This document shows positions 18,676 through 28,316 of a stretch of 64,000 bases of DNA, one piece after another. The translations under genes and the position numbers were made by a program. Under the pieces are notes generated by a model, which was not told where the DNA came from, searched no databases, and was given only the letters and a program-made list of their open reading frames with translations. Positions within the stretch are counted from its first letter, which is position 1. The number at the start of each line of letters is the position of its first letter. Source of the stretch: Rhodococcus sp. PAMC28707 (GTDB lineage Bacteria > Actinomycetota > Actinomycetes > Mycobacteriales > Mycobacteriaceae). The stretch is taken from assembly GCF_004795915.1 (NCBI RefSeq), contig NZ_CP039253.1, forward strand, positions 4,367,501 through 4,431,500. The letters are read 5' to 3'.

Positions 18676-20367
18676 TCAGATCGTTGCTGGTGCGGCCTCG
18701 GGTAAGTGGGCAGGTAAGAGTGCGGCGCGGCCGTGGCTGAGGAAATTTGCTTCGATCGCTGCCCGCTGGACGTCATCGAGTTTGTCGTAGGAGCTGGTCT
18801 TGCCGACCCGGATGTAGACGGGGTCGTGGGTGTTCCACGCGGCACTACGAAGCGGTGCCTTGTTGACCTTGCCGCTGCCGGTCAACGGGATCTGGTCGAT
18901 CACCCGCACATAGGTGGGCCACCACTTGGCACCCATCTCCGGCTGCTCGGCGAGAAACGCTCCGAAGTCCGCGGCATCGAACTGCTCGCCCGCGGTCATC
19001 TCCACTGCGCACATCACTTGATCACCCGTGCTGGGGTCTGGCACCGCGAATACGGGTGCCGCAGCAACGCCGGGGACGCGCTGGAGAACTCGCTCCACTG
19101 GTGCTGCGGAGAAGTTCTCGCTATCGACCCGTAGCCAATCCGAGGACCGTCCGGCGAAATAGAAGTACCCCGCCGCGTCTCGGTAACCCAGGTCGCCGGA
19201 CCAGAAATCCTCGCCGCGGACGCGGTCGCTCATCGCCTCGGGGTTTTTGTAGTAGCCCTCGAACGTGTGGGCAAGGCCAACGGCGACCATCTGGCCTACC
19301 GCCGCGGGATTGGTGAGCCGGCCGCTCTTGTCGAACTCCGCCCGCGGGCACTCCTCCCCGGTCTGCTCATCGAGCACCCGGATATCGAGATCGCCCTGAG
19401 GCCTACCCAAAGAATAGGCCGGGGAATCGGGGGTGCGACCAAGCCGGAACACTCCTTCGCTGAGCCCGTAGCCCTCCATGACCTCGCAACCGAAGCGCTC
19501 GGTGAAGCGTGCGACATCAGCTTCCGAGGCCTCGGTGCCGAAGGCAAGCTCGAGGGTGCCCGTCCGGTCGCGGGGATTCTCCGGCTGGCTGAGGACGTAG
19601 GACAGTGCCCGACCGACGTAGTTGACGTAGGTCGCCCCGAAGCGGTGGATATCGTCGGCGAACCTGCTGGCGGAGAACTTTCTGGTCATCCCCACCGTCG
19701 CGCCGACTCGCATGGCGACGGCGAGGTTCATCATCACGGCGTTGCCGTGGAAAAGCGGCATGCACAAGTAGGTGACCGAATCCCTGCGCATCGACACCCG
19801 GTCGACGAGTACCTCGGCCAGCCGGCCCAGTCGGCCCTGGCCGACGATGACAGCTTTGGGTGCGCCGGTCGAGCCCGAGCTGAACAGGAGCAATGCCAGC
19901 TGATCCGGCGTCGTGATGGATTCGGGCAGGCCTGCGCCCCGGTACGGGGCCAGCGTTTCCAGGTAGGACGGCTGGTCGACATTGAGGACCAGCTCCGGCG
20001 GTACCCCGTGGCCGGTGCCCTCCACCAGGTGCGCGAGCTTGTCCTCGGTGATGATGATGTCGACGTCGGCGTGCTGGATGTCGTGCGCCAACTCGGGCCC
20101 GCTGCGGCTGGCGTTGATGCCGACGACGGCCGCGCCGGCGAGCGGCCCCGCGGCGAGCCAGAAGACGAAGTCCGGCACGTTCTCCAGGAGCACGCCGATG
20201 TGGATTTGGCGGTCAGCCGGCGCGGGCGAGACGAGACCCACGAGGGCTGCTGCGCGGTCGGCGCCTTCCTGGACGACCTCGCGCCATGTCCACGACTGGT
20301 CCTCGAACCGGAGCCCGACCTTGTCGTCCTCGGCGCGAAGCCGGACGATTTCAGTGAATGTTTCCAA
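18676..20367 (-). CDS. Acyl-CoA synthetase (FadD17-like AMP-forming ligase)
   Basis: This 563-residue adenylate-forming ligase has the P-loop LLFSSGSTGAPKAV at residues 160-173. The later core motifs are MEGYGLSEG, SGDLGYRDAAGYFYFAGR and a C-terminal catalytic Lys in LTGSGKVNKAPL. It would activate a carboxylate as an AMP ester and then a CoA thioester. It most resembles mycobacterial FadD17/FadD1 proteins; FadD17 lies next to FadE26-FadE27 in the cholesterol regulon, and a similar pair is encoded upstream here. The TTG start at 20367 is supported by GGAGAG 6 bases upstream. Confidence 0.88.
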   Translation of the reverse strand: METFTEIVRLRAEDDKVGLRFEDQSWTWREVVQEGADRAAALVGLVSPAPADRQIHIGVLLENVPDFVFWLAAGPLAGAAVVGINASRSGPELAHDIQHADVDIIITEDKLAHLVEGTGHGVPPELVLNVDQPSYLETLAPYRGAGLPESITTPDQLALLLFSSGSTGAPKAVIVGQGRLGRLAEVLVDRVSMRRDSVTYLCMPLFHGNAVMMNLAVAMRVGATVGMTRKFSASRFADDIHRFGATYVNYVGRALSYVLSQPENPRDRTGTLELAFGTEASEADVARFTERFGCEVMEGYGLSEGVFRLGRTPDSPAYSLGRPQGDLDIRVLDEQTGEECPRAEFDKSGRLTNPAAVGQMVAVGLAHTFEGYYKNPEAMSDRVRGEDFWSGDLGYRDAAGYFYFAGRSSDWLRVDSENFSAAPVERVLQRVPGVAAAPVFAVPDPSTGDQVMCAVEMTAGEQFDAADFGAFLAEQPEMGAKWWPTYVRVIDQIPLTGSGKVNKAPLRSAAWNTHDPVYIRVGKTSSYDKLDDVQRAAIEANFLSHGRAALLPAHLPEAAPATI

Positions 20368-20460
20368 CGTGCACTCTCCAAGATGATTGTGGCGCTCGCC
20401 GCCAGAGATGTGGCGGCACCAGGGTTGAACAAATTTTCTGGGGCTAGGGTCAGCTCCCTG

Positions 20461-21390
20461 CTACTCCTTTTTGCGCAGGCCCTCGGGGACGGAACCTGGG
20501 GGGTTGAAGTTCAGGTAGGGCAGCAGGAATCCCTCCTCGTCGAGGTCCGCGGGCTGCCAGCCCTCGAGCAGGCCCGAGCCATCGACGGCCTGGACCGGGC
20601 GGCCGAACTCCTTGATCAGCGGGAGGCTGTAGGCGACGCGGCCGGTGACCTTGTCCAGGTTCTCGCTGGCGAGCAGCAGCGCGGCCTCGGCCATGGTGTC
20701 CTCGGGCTCGGAGGGCCAGCCCGGCACCGCGCCGGCGGCGTGCTCGGTGGCGACGCCGCGGTTGGGCGCGAGCGAGCTCACCGCGATGTTGTCCTCGTAG
20801 AGCTCCATCGCGGAACCGGTGCTGATGCGGTCGAGCATGGCCTTGGTGCCGCCGTAGAGTACGGAGCCGGCCAGCGGGTGGAAGGCGAAGGGTGGCCCGA
20901 CGCGGGGGCCGGCCTGGCGCGAGGAGATGTTGACGACCCAGCCGGCGCCGCTCTCGCGCATGCCGGGGATGACGGCCTTCATCAGGTCCCAGGTGTTCCA
21001 CAGGTTGGTCTCGACCGAGTCCTGGAACCACTCGCGCGACATGTCGGCGAACAGTGTGTCGTAGCGACGGGCCGCGGCCACGTTGTTGACCAGGGCGTCC
21101 ACCCGACGGCCGAACTTGTCCTCGATCTGTGCGATCAGGGCGGTGCGGTCGAGGTCAGGGTTGCCGAGGTCGACGGCGAAAGCCGCGGCATTGCCGCCGC
21201 TGGCGGTGATCAACTCCACTGTCTCCTCGAGTGAGCCCTGCAGCGCGCCGTCGCCCGCCCGCAGGGTGCGGGAGACAGCGGCCACGGCGATCCCCTCGGC
21301 GGCGAAGCGCCGGGCGATGGCCCTGCCGATGCCGCGGCTGGCTCCGCTGACCAGCGCGAGTCCGGGCTTGTTTTCCTGTGTTGAGCTCAC
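20461..21390 (-). CDS. Short-chain dehydrogenase/reductase with extended loop
   Basis: This is an SDR of about 309 residues with cofactor motif LVSGASRGIGRAIARRF, NNVAAARR, and the catalytic Tyr-Lys in LYGGTKAMLDRI. It shares with the SDR at 28313-29179 an insertion after the second strand (PGSLEET/QGSLEET type), so the two are paralogues of a distinct subfamily. A GTG at 21390 is chosen because AGAGG lies about 12 bases upstream; the in-frame GTG at 21399 directly abuts that site. A C-terminal extension ends in GSVPEGLRKKE. Substrate unknown. Confidence 0.84.
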   Translation of the reverse strand: MSSTQENKPGLALVSGASRGIGRAIARRFAAEGIAVAAVSRTLRAGDGALQGSLEETVELITASGGNAAAFAVDLGNPDLDRTALIAQIEDKFGRRVDALVNNVAAARRYDTLFADMSREWFQDSVETNLWNTWDLMKAVIPGMRESGAGWVVNISSRQAGPRVGPPFAFHPLAGSVLYGGTKAMLDRISTGSAMELYEDNIAVSSLAPNRGVATEHAAGAVPGWPSEPEDTMAEAALLLASENLDKVTGRVAYSLPLIKEFGRPVQAVDGSGLLEGWQPADLDEEGFLLPYLNFNPPGSVPEGLRKKE

Positions 21391-21443
21391 GAGATGCACA
21401 CCTCTCGGTTATGTGGTTGGCGGAACGATGTTTCCAGAAAGTC

Positions 21444-22517
21444 TCACTGCCGCAGCGCGTCGGGGAGCTCGCCGATCCGAATCAGCTGCTTACCCTGGTT
21501 GCGGCCCGTCAGGACGTCCGCGAGGGCATGTGGGGCGTTCTCGATGCCGGCGATCACGTCCTCGCGATACCGCAGCCGGCCCGCTGCGATGTGGCCGAGG
21601 GCCAGCTCGCGGTAGACCGGGTATTCGTCGTAGTGGTCGTGCACCACGAATCCTTGGATTCGCAGCCGCTTGCGCAGCACCGGCCGCAGCGCGGGACCGT
21701 GCTCTGCCTCGGTAGTGTTGTACTCGCTGGCCATGCCGCAGATCACGACCTGGCCGAAGTCGTTGAGGCGCTCGAAGACGGGGTCGAAGGCGGGACCGCC
21801 GACATTGTCGAAGTACAGGTCGACGCCGTCGGGGCACGCCCGGTCGAGGCCTTCTGGGATGGTCTCGACGGACCGGTCGACGCAGTCCGCGAAGCCGAGC
21901 TCGCGCACCACATAGCCGGGCTTGTCCCCGCTGGCGATGCCGACGACACGGGCGCCAGCCAGCGCGGCGAGCTGGCCGGCCACCATGCCGACGGCGCCGC
22001 CGGCCGCGGAGACGAGCACCGTGGAGCCGGGCCGGACGGTGGCGGCGAACTTCAGTCCGCAGTAGGCCACGAATCCCGGCCGCCCCAACACGCCGAGCTC
22101 GGCAGCCAGCCGGAAGCCGGGGACGGGAGTCAGCTTGTCCAGCAGGTCGCCGGCCACGGTGTGGTAGGTCTGCCAAGAGTTGCCGCCGCGCACCAGGTCG
22201 CCAGGCCGGAATCGAGGGTCGCGTGACTCTACGACCTCTCCTACCAGGGCGCCGTCGAGGCCATTGCGCGGAGGCACTACGCCGGCGAGCACTACATCGC
22301 CGACCCGAGCCATCTGGCCGAGGGGGCCAGGCCCGGAGTCTGCGGCGGGCATCCGTCGGCGCGCGCTGGGGTCAATGGAGAGATAGCACGCGCGGAAGAC
22401 GACTTCGCCGTCCCGGGGTGTGCTTATCTCCACTGGCTCGACCAGAAAATCCCCCGGCTGGGGGAGGCCCCGCGGTGCGCGCAGCACGCGCACCGCGAGG
22501 TTCTCGGGCCTGGTCAC
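21444..22517 (-). CDS. NADP-dependent oxidoreductase of the MDR superfamily (CurA/leukotriene reductase type)
   Basis: This 357-residue zinc-free medium-chain reductase has the N-terminal substrate domain of the prostaglandin-reductase/CurA group (ACYLSIDPSARRRM) and a Rossmann motif VLVSAAGGAVGMVAGQLA. FDNVGGPAFDPVFERLNDFG and the typical QGFVVHDHYDEYP near the C-terminus follow. Family members reduce the double bond of enones or enoyl-type substrates with NADPH. It overlaps the upstream acyl-CoA dehydrogenase gene by 4 bp (GTGA). In this operon it may reduce an alpha,beta-unsaturated ketone, which is inference. Confidence 0.85.
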   Translation of the reverse strand: MTRPENLAVRVLRAPRGLPQPGDFLVEPVEISTPRDGEVVFRACYLSIDPSARRRMPAADSGPGPLGQMARVGDVVLAGVVPPRNGLDGALVGEVVESRDPRFRPGDLVRGGNSWQTYHTVAGDLLDKLTPVPGFRLAAELGVLGRPGFVAYCGLKFAATVRPGSTVLVSAAGGAVGMVAGQLAALAGARVVGIASGDKPGYVVRELGFADCVDRSVETIPEGLDRACPDGVDLYFDNVGGPAFDPVFERLNDFGQVVICGMASEYNTTEAEHGPALRPVLRKRLRIQGFVVHDHYDEYPVYRELALGHIAAGRLRYREDVIAGIENAPHALADVLTGRNQGKQLIRIGELPDALRQ

Positions 22518-23641
22518 TCAGGCGAGCCGATCGACGCGCCCTTCTCCAACGCGTCGCCCAGCTCGGTGCCGATGGCGCCCGCGCTGCCGAGGCTGAACGC
22601 GATCTGCCGGCCCCACAGGAAGTAGCGGTGGATCGGGTAGCTGACGTCCGCGCCCATGCCGCCATGCAGGTGCTGGGTGGCGTGTACGGCACGCAGGCCG
22701 CCCTTCGAGGCCCAGTACTTCGCGACGAGGGCCGCGGCCTCCGCCTCGTCCTCCTTGCCGAGGTCCATCAGCCAGGCGGCGCGCTGGGTCGTGAGCCGGA
22801 TGCTCTCGGTGTCGAGATAAGCATCAGCGGCGCGCACGGCGACGGCCTGGTTCGTCGAGAGTGGACGACCGAACTGGACACGCTGCGAGGTGTAGGCCGC
22901 GGTCTGCGCGAGCGCCTCCGAGCACACACCAATGGCGATCGAGGCGAGTGCGACCCGTGCACGGCGGACCGTCCACGCCAGGATTTGCGCGCCGTCGCCG
23001 GGAAGAACGTCGCCGGCAGCCACGGAGACGCCGTCGAAGCTCACCGCTGCGCTGCTCTCGTAGCTGGTGACGCTGAGCGGGGTGCGGGCCAGGCCGTCGG
23101 CGTCGGTGCGCACCAGCACGACGGCGACGCCGCCGTCGGGCAGCCGGACCGGCACCAGCAGCGCGGCGGCCACGTCGGCGGCAGGCACTGACGCGATCTC
23201 ACCGTGCAGGCGCCAGCCGTCACCATCGGCCTCGGCGCGCACAGGGACGTCGGATCCAAAACCCGTCTCGAGCGCGCCCGTCACGATGTGTGAGCCGTCG
23301 ATCAGACCCGGCAGCCAGGCCGAGATCTGCTCGGGGCTGCCGAACTCGGCGATGGGCAGCGCCGCACCGGCGATCGAAGACCAGAGGGGCACGGACGCCA
23401 CGCGGCGACCCTGCTGCTCCAGCACGGCCATCAGCCCGAGCATGCCCATGCCGGCGCCGCCAGCTTCTTCGGGCAACGCGATGCCCAGTAGGTCGGAGTC
23501 CGCAAGGCTCTTCCACAACTTGGCGTCGTGGCCGCCGCTCTGCTCCACCATCCGCAAGTGCGTCACATCGGACTGGGCGGAGAAGATCTGGTCTGCCAGG
23601 CCGCGGACGTCGGACAATTCCTCGTTGAATTCGAATTCCAT
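22514..23641 (-). CDS. Acyl-CoA dehydrogenase subunit (FadE27-like)
   Basis: This 375-residue acyl-CoA dehydrogenase-family protein begins with MEFEFNEELSDVRGLADQIF. FAD-contact regions are weakly conserved, and the end LHGGMGADVSYPIHRYFLWG replaces the usual Glu-bearing GGTxE ending. It is encoded directly after a FadE26-like partner with a 1-bp gap. In actinobacterial steroid degradation such pairs form alpha2-beta2 dehydrogenases in which one subunit supplies the catalytic base (ChsE4-ChsE5 = FadE26-FadE27). This gene probably encodes the subunit lacking that base. Pairing is inferred from order and sequence type. Confidence 0.85.
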   Translation of the reverse strand: MEFEFNEELSDVRGLADQIFSAQSDVTHLRMVEQSGGHDAKLWKSLADSDLLGIALPEEAGGAGMGMLGLMAVLEQQGRRVASVPLWSSIAGAALPIAEFGSPEQISAWLPGLIDGSHIVTGALETGFGSDVPVRAEADGDGWRLHGEIASVPAADVAAALLVPVRLPDGGVAVVLVRTDADGLARTPLSVTSYESSAAVSFDGVSVAAGDVLPGDGAQILAWTVRRARVALASIAIGVCSEALAQTAAYTSQRVQFGRPLSTNQAVAVRAADAYLDTESIRLTTQRAAWLMDLGKEDEAEAAALVAKYWASKGGLRAVHATQHLHGGMGADVSYPIHRYFLWGRQIAFSLGSAGAIGTELGDALEKGASIGSPE

Positions 23642-23642
23642 G

Positions 23643-24872
23643 TTACTTCGCTCCCGTTGTCGTCTTGGTGGCGTCGGTCTTGGCGGCGTCGGGGCGGCGA
23701 CGCGCGCCCATCGTCATGCCGAGGGTCTTGCCCGCGACGATCTCCCGCATGACCTCGTTGGTGCCGCCGCCGAAGGTGTTGTTCTGCGCACGCCGGCCGA
23801 GCTGCTCGACGCGGCCCTCGAGGGCCGCGCCCGGGGTGCCGGGACGCAGCAGACCCTTGGCACCAAGGACCTCCTGCAGCATGCCGTAGGCGCTGACGAC
23901 GCCCTCGGTACCGAAGACCTTGGCGGCTGCGGAGTCGCCGCCGCCCAAGGTGTTCGAAGCTACGTCCGCGACGAGGCGCAGGTTCATCAGGTCCGCGGCG
24001 CTGAGCAGCGCGTACACCTCGGCCATCTTGTCGCGCACCCAGGAGATATCGAAGACGACGCCTTCGCCGGCGGGCTCGGCCTTAGCCCACTCGAGGACCT
24101 CGGCGAACATCTCGTTGGCGATGCCGCCGCGCGCGGCCAGTGCCACCCGCTCGTGGTTGAGCTGGTTGGTGATCAGGCCCCAACCCTGGTTCAGCTCGCC
24201 CACCACGTTGGACAGCGGCACTCGCACGTCCTCGTAGTAAGTGGCGGAGGTGCTGATGCCGCCGACGGTGTGGATCTCGGTGACCGAGAATCCGGGTGCG
24301 CTGGTGGGGACAAGCACCACGGAGATGCCCTTGTGTCGGGGCGCGTCGGGGTCGGTTCGCACGGCCAGCCACACCCAGTCGGCGAACACTCCGGCACTGG
24401 TGTAGATCTTGTTGCCGTTGATGACCAGCTCGTCGCCCTCGACGCGTGCCCGGGTCTCCAGAGCCGCGAGGTCGGTGCCCGCGTTGGGCTCGGTGTAGCC
24501 GATCGCGAAGATGAGCTCGCCCGCCAGGATCGGCGGCAGGAAGAAGTCCTTCTGCTGCTGGGTGCCGTTCTTGATCAGCGCGGGGCCGACCGTGTTCAGC
24601 GTGACCAGCGACAGTGGGGCGTTCGCGCGCACGACCTCGTCGTAGAAGACGTAGAGCGCCTCGGGGTCCTCGCCCCGGCCGCCGAACTCCTCGGGCCAGC
24701 CGAGGCCGAGCCAGCCGTCGGCACCCATCTTGCGCAGAATGCGATCGAAGGTCGGTCCGCCCTCGGTCTGTGTGACCAGGTCGCGGCGGTCCTGTTCGTT
24801 GATGTTTGCGGCGAAGTACGCGCGAAGCTCCGCGCGGAGGGCCTTCGAATTGTCGGACAAATCCAAGTACAT
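23643..24872 (-). CDS. Acyl-CoA dehydrogenase subunit (FadE26-like)
   Basis: This 409-residue acyl-CoA dehydrogenase has the signatures FAIGYTEPNAGTDLAALETR (FAD/substrate loop), LNHERVALAARGG, and the C-terminal NNTFGGGTNEVMREIVAGK. The N-terminus LRAELRAYFAAN and overall type match FadE26-class subunits that pair with FadE27-class partners. It would introduce a double bond into the acyl-CoA side chain. An Ala/Thr/Lys-rich tail follows the domain. The pair lies between the fused dehydrogenase gene and the MDR gene. Confidence 0.87.
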   Translation of the reverse strand: MYLDLSDNSKALRAELRAYFAANINEQDRRDLVTQTEGGPTFDRILRKMGADGWLGLGWPEEFGGRGEDPEALYVFYDEVVRANAPLSLVTLNTVGPALIKNGTQQQKDFFLPPILAGELIFAIGYTEPNAGTDLAALETRARVEGDELVINGNKIYTSAGVFADWVWLAVRTDPDAPRHKGISVVLVPTSAPGFSVTEIHTVGGISTSATYYEDVRVPLSNVVGELNQGWGLITNQLNHERVALAARGGIANEMFAEVLEWAKAEPAGEGVVFDISWVRDKMAEVYALLSAADLMNLRLVADVASNTLGGGDSAAAKVFGTEGVVSAYGMLQEVLGAKGLLRPGTPGAALEGRVEQLGRRAQNNTFGGGTNEVMREIVAGKTLGMTMGARRRPDAAKTDATKTTTGAK

Positions 24873-24934
24873 GTAGGTGTCTCCTGTTCAGGAATTTCTA
24901 CGGAGTTTTCATGGGGTTTGTGAAGGGTGGGTCG

Positions 24935-27160
24935 TCAGCGTGGCAAACCCAGCACTCGTTGTGAGATCACATTGAGCTGGATCTCCACGGTGCCGCCGCC
25001 GAAGAGGACGGCGGGCAGACCGATGTGGTCGATCACGTGGTCGGCGTTCGGATCCAGGACCGCAGCCTGTGGGCCCAGCAGCCGCAGCAGCTCCCGCGAG
25101 CCCTCGCGCTGAGCGAGTGCGTTGTAGACCTTGGCGACGCTGATCTCCGCCCCGGGACTCTGCCCGGAAAGCCGGGCCAACACACCGCGCAGATTGAGCG
25201 CAGACAGCGCGAGCTCGCGGCTCGTGCTGTAACCCAGGGCACGTACGGCGTCCTCACGGGAGCAACTGTGCGCGCCCTTCGCCAAGACATCGCGGAAGCG
25301 GTTGCTCGAGCCATGGTCCAAGGCTCCGCCCATGCTCAGTCGCTCGTTCGAGAGCGTTGTCACCGCGAGGCGCCACCCTTTGCCCGGTTCGGAGACCAGG
25401 CACTCGTCGGGCACGAAGACTTCGTCGAGGAAGACTTCGTTGAACTCGGAGAACCCGGTGGCCTGTCGAAGCGGACGCACATCGACACCGGTGCTGCGCA
25501 TGTCGACCAGGAAGTACGAAATACCCTTGTGCTTGGGCGCATCCGGATCCGTCCGCGCCAGGCACACGCCCCAGTCGGCCTCGTGAGCCATCGAATTCCA
25601 TACCTTCTGGCCCGAGAGAATCCAGCCACCGTCGACCTTGCGGGCCGCGGTGGACAGCCCTGCAAGGTCCGAACCCGCGCCGGGTTCGGAAAACAACTGA
25701 CACCAGACGATCTCGCCACGCAGCGTCGAGTGAACGAACCTCTGCTGCTGCTCAGCGCTGCCGTACTCGAGGATCGTGGGCAAGACCCACTCACCGATCA
25801 CGGTTGTCGGCTGCTTCAGCCCGCGCACTGCGAATTCCTGCGCGATGACGGCCTGCTGTTCCGGGCCTGCGCCGAGACCGAACGGCTTCGGGTAGTGAGG
25901 CGCCACCAGGCCCGCGTCGGCGAGTAGAGCGCGCCGACTGCCACCACGCTCCGGCGCCCAGCCCTCGCTGCGCACAGCGTCGTCGGGCAGCGCGTCGAGT
26001 TGGTCGAGCACGGCGGCTACCTCTGCCCGGAGCGCAGGCAAGGTGTCCGCTCCGATGAAGGAGAAGTCCCGGGTCGTGGTGATCGCGAGTTCGCCGAGTC
26101 GCTCGGCCCACATCTGATCGGAACCGGCGAGGGTGGCAAGACTGATCGCGCGTCGCCAATACAGGTGCACATCGTGCTCCCAGGTGAAGCCGACCCCACC
26201 CAGAAGCGTCACACATTCGAGGGAGTTGTCGATGCCTGCCGCCAGCGCGGCGACCACCGCCTGCGCGGATACGAGGGCACGCTGGTCGGCATCATGCTCC
26301 TGTGCGCGGGCGGCATCCCAAGCCGCTGCACACGCCACCTCAGCCCGCACCAGCATCATCGCGGACTTGTGCTGGACGGCCTGGAAGGTGCCGATGGCCT
26401 GGCCGAACTGCTCACGGGTTTTCACGTAGTCGACGGCTGTCGATAGCGTCCAGGCCGCGATACCACTGGCCTCGGCAGCGAACAGGGTGTTGCGCAGCCA
26501 TTCTGCATCCGCATCAGTGATGCCGCCCAGCACGTCCGCGTCACCGACTGCGTGTCCGTCGAGCGTGAGTATCCCGATGGCGCGGGTCAGGTCGACTCCG
26601 GCCTCGGCGGTGACAGCAGCGGTCTCGCCCGACACCAGCCGGAACCATACCGACGAACCGTCGGAGTCGAGTGCGCGGACCAGCACGATCTCCGCGCCGG
26701 GCAGACCCAGAGTGGGCTCGGACACACCGTGTACGAGCCAGCCGGTAGCGGTGCGCTCAGCGGTCAATCCAGAGCCGAAGGCGGTCGCGCCCGTCGCGCC
26801 GCCCGCGAACACTTCGAGCAACCCGACTGCAGCTCCCGAATCCCCCGCGAGACCGAGGGCCCGCGTGAGAACAGCGCTCGTGATCACGGTCGGTAGGAAC
26901 GGCCCCGGATACAGGGCTTTGCCCAGTTGCTCGACGACGACGGCCAACTCGGTGATACCGGCCCCGTCCCCGCCGCTCTCCTCGGGTAAGTGGATGGCAT
27001 GCAGGCGCTGCTGTACCAGCTGATCCCACGTGTGCGGCCGGTCTCCAGCCGCAAGACCGGTGGTGTTCGCTCGGCCGTGCGCGATGGCATCGGCGCGCGC
27101 GCCGAAGGCCGCGACCGAGTCTGCGAGGTGCCGATGTTCCTCTTCGAGTGCTAGTGCCAC
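24935..27160 (-). CDS. Fused two-domain acyl-CoA dehydrogenase (FadE34/ChsE3-like)
   Basis: About 741 residues comprise two complete acyl-CoA dehydrogenase modules in one chain. The first (to about residue 390) starts VALALEEEHRHLADSVAAFG and includes REQFGQAIGTFQAVQH and GGVGFTWEHDVHLYWRRA. The second has QLFSEPGAGSDLAGLST, TLSNERLSMGG and the ending LFGGGTVEIQLNVISQRVLG. In mycobacteria FadE34 (ChsE3) has this fused form and dehydrogenates a steroid side-chain CoA ester. The GTG at 27160 follows GAGGGG; an ATG at 27295 would intrude into the thiolase gene. It is separated from the thiolase stop by 10 bp. Confidence 0.87.
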   Translation of the reverse strand: MALALEEEHRHLADSVAAFGARADAIAHGRANTTGLAAGDRPHTWDQLVQQRLHAIHLPEESGGDGAGITELAVVVEQLGKALYPGPFLPTVITSAVLTRALGLAGDSGAAVGLLEVFAGGATGATAFGSGLTAERTATGWLVHGVSEPTLGLPGAEIVLVRALDSDGSSVWFRLVSGETAAVTAEAGVDLTRAIGILTLDGHAVGDADVLGGITDADAEWLRNTLFAAEASGIAAWTLSTAVDYVKTREQFGQAIGTFQAVQHKSAMMLVRAEVACAAAWDAARAQEHDADQRALVSAQAVVAALAAGIDNSLECVTLLGGVGFTWEHDVHLYWRRAISLATLAGSDQMWAERLGELAITTTRDFSFIGADTLPALRAEVAAVLDQLDALPDDAVRSEGWAPERGGSRRALLADAGLVAPHYPKPFGLGAGPEQQAVIAQEFAVRGLKQPTTVIGEWVLPTILEYGSAEQQQRFVHSTLRGEIVWCQLFSEPGAGSDLAGLSTAARKVDGGWILSGQKVWNSMAHEADWGVCLARTDPDAPKHKGISYFLVDMRSTGVDVRPLRQATGFSEFNEVFLDEVFVPDECLVSEPGKGWRLAVTTLSNERLSMGGALDHGSSNRFRDVLAKGAHSCSREDAVRALGYSTSRELALSALNLRGVLARLSGQSPGAEISVAKVYNALAQREGSRELLRLLGPQAAVLDPNADHVIDHIGLPAVLFGGGTVEIQLNVISQRVLGLPR

Positions 27161-27170
27161 GATATGCCCC

Positions 27171-28316
27171 TCAGATCCGCTCGAGAATGAGCGCGGTGGT
27201 CGACGCGGAGGCGCAGATGGCCACCATCGCCGTTGATGCGTCGCGGCGCTCGAGCTCGTCGAGTGCCGTCGCGAGCAGCCGGATGCCGGTCGCACCGGCC
27301 GGGTGACCTAACGCGATTGCGCCCCCGTTGACGTTCAGCAGGTCCTCGCTCACGCCGTGCACCTGGGCGAAGGACATCGGGACCGAGGCGAAGGCCTCGT
27401 TGATCTCGAACAGGTCGATATCTGCGATGGTCATGCCACTGCGCTCGAGCACTTTGCGGCCTGCGTCGATCGGGCCGTCCAGTAAGTACTCCAGATCACC
27501 GCCGATAATGCACTGGGCGACGATCCGTGCCCTGGGTTTGACACCGAGGTCGCGAGCTCGCTCGGCGGACATCAGCAGGGCAGCGCTGGCGCCGTCGGAG
27601 ATCTGCGAGGAACTGCCCGCCGTATGCAAGCCACCATCGAGGACGGGTTGCAGCCGCGCCAGCCCCTCCATGGTGGAGTCGCGCAGACCTTGATCGCGGG
27701 TGACGCGGACCGGCTTCTGACCCGGCTCGAGACTCGGGACCGTGACGGGGATGATCTGCGCATCGAATCGGCCCGCGTCCCATGCCGCCTTCGCGAGCTG
27801 CTGCGAGCGCAGACCGAACGCGTCGAGATCCTCGCGTGTGAATCCGCGGTTGCGGGCTATGCGGTCCGCGCCCGTGTACTGGTCGGGATACTCGACCGAC
27901 CAGGATTCGGGCCGCGGCGTGCCCAGGCCCGTGCCGACCTTGGCGGTCAGCGGTGCACGGGTCATCAGCTCTACGCCGCAGGCGACGCCCACATCCGTTG
28001 CCCCGGCAGCGATTTGACCAGCCAGTAGCTGCACGGCGCGCTGCGCGGTGCTGCACTGGGCGTCGATCGTGGTCGCGCCGGTGTGCGGGGGTAGTCCGGC
28101 GTGCAGCCATGAGGTGCGGGCGATGTTGCCGTACTGCTCACCCAGGGGTGTAACGCAGCCGCCGATGACCTCCTCGACGATCTCCGGATCGATCCCGGTG
28201 CGCTCGAGCACCCCGCGCTGAGCCAAGCCGAGTAGCTCGGCAGAGTGGATCGTGGACATCCAACCGTTGCGCTTGCCGAACGGGGTCCTGGCAAGGTCGA
28301 CGATCACCGGTGTCAT
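27171..28316 (-). CDS. Steroid-type acetyl-CoA acyltransferase (FadA5-like thiolase 1)
   Basis: This 381-residue thiolase has its nucleophile at Cys88 (TTIDAQCSTAQRA), followed by [30 protein letters not shown] with the catalytic His, and a second Cys in AICASAST. The N-terminus PVIVDLARTPFGKRNGWMST matches the FadA5 group, which cleaves 3-keto steroid-side-chain CoA esters. The loops around both cysteines are unusual: CSTAQ and CASAS replace the CGSGQ and CAGGA of the second thiolase in this window. Catalytic residues are kept, so activity is likely, perhaps with altered specificity. The start region overlaps the upstream SDR stop by 4 bp. Confidence 0.9.
   Translation of the reverse strand: MTPVIVDLARTPFGKRNGWMSTIHSAELLGLAQRGVLERTGIDPEIVEEVIGGCVTPLGEQYGNIARTSWLHAGLPPHTGATTIDAQCSTAQRAVQLLAGQIAAGATDVGVACGVELMTRAPLTAKVGTGLGTPRPESWSVEYPDQYTGADRIARNRGFTREDLDAFGLRSQQLAKAAWDAGRFDAQIIPVTVPSLEPGQKPVRVTRDQGLRDSTMEGLARLQPVLDGGLHTAGSSSQISDGASAALLMSAERARDLGVKPRARIVAQCIIGGDLEYLLDGPIDAGRKVLERSGMTIADIDLFEINEAFASVPMSFAQVHGVSEDLLNVNGGAIALGHPAGATGIRLLATALDELERRDASTAMVAICASASTTALILERI

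Noticed and set aside
19267..21234. 655-residue open frame on the plus strand
   Set aside because: It is antisense to the CoA ligase and SDR genes and spans their intergenic gap without any start site; typical GC-rich shadow frame.
23067..24923. 618-residue open frame on the plus strand
   Set aside because: It is antisense to the two acyl-CoA dehydrogenase genes and has no recognisable domain.
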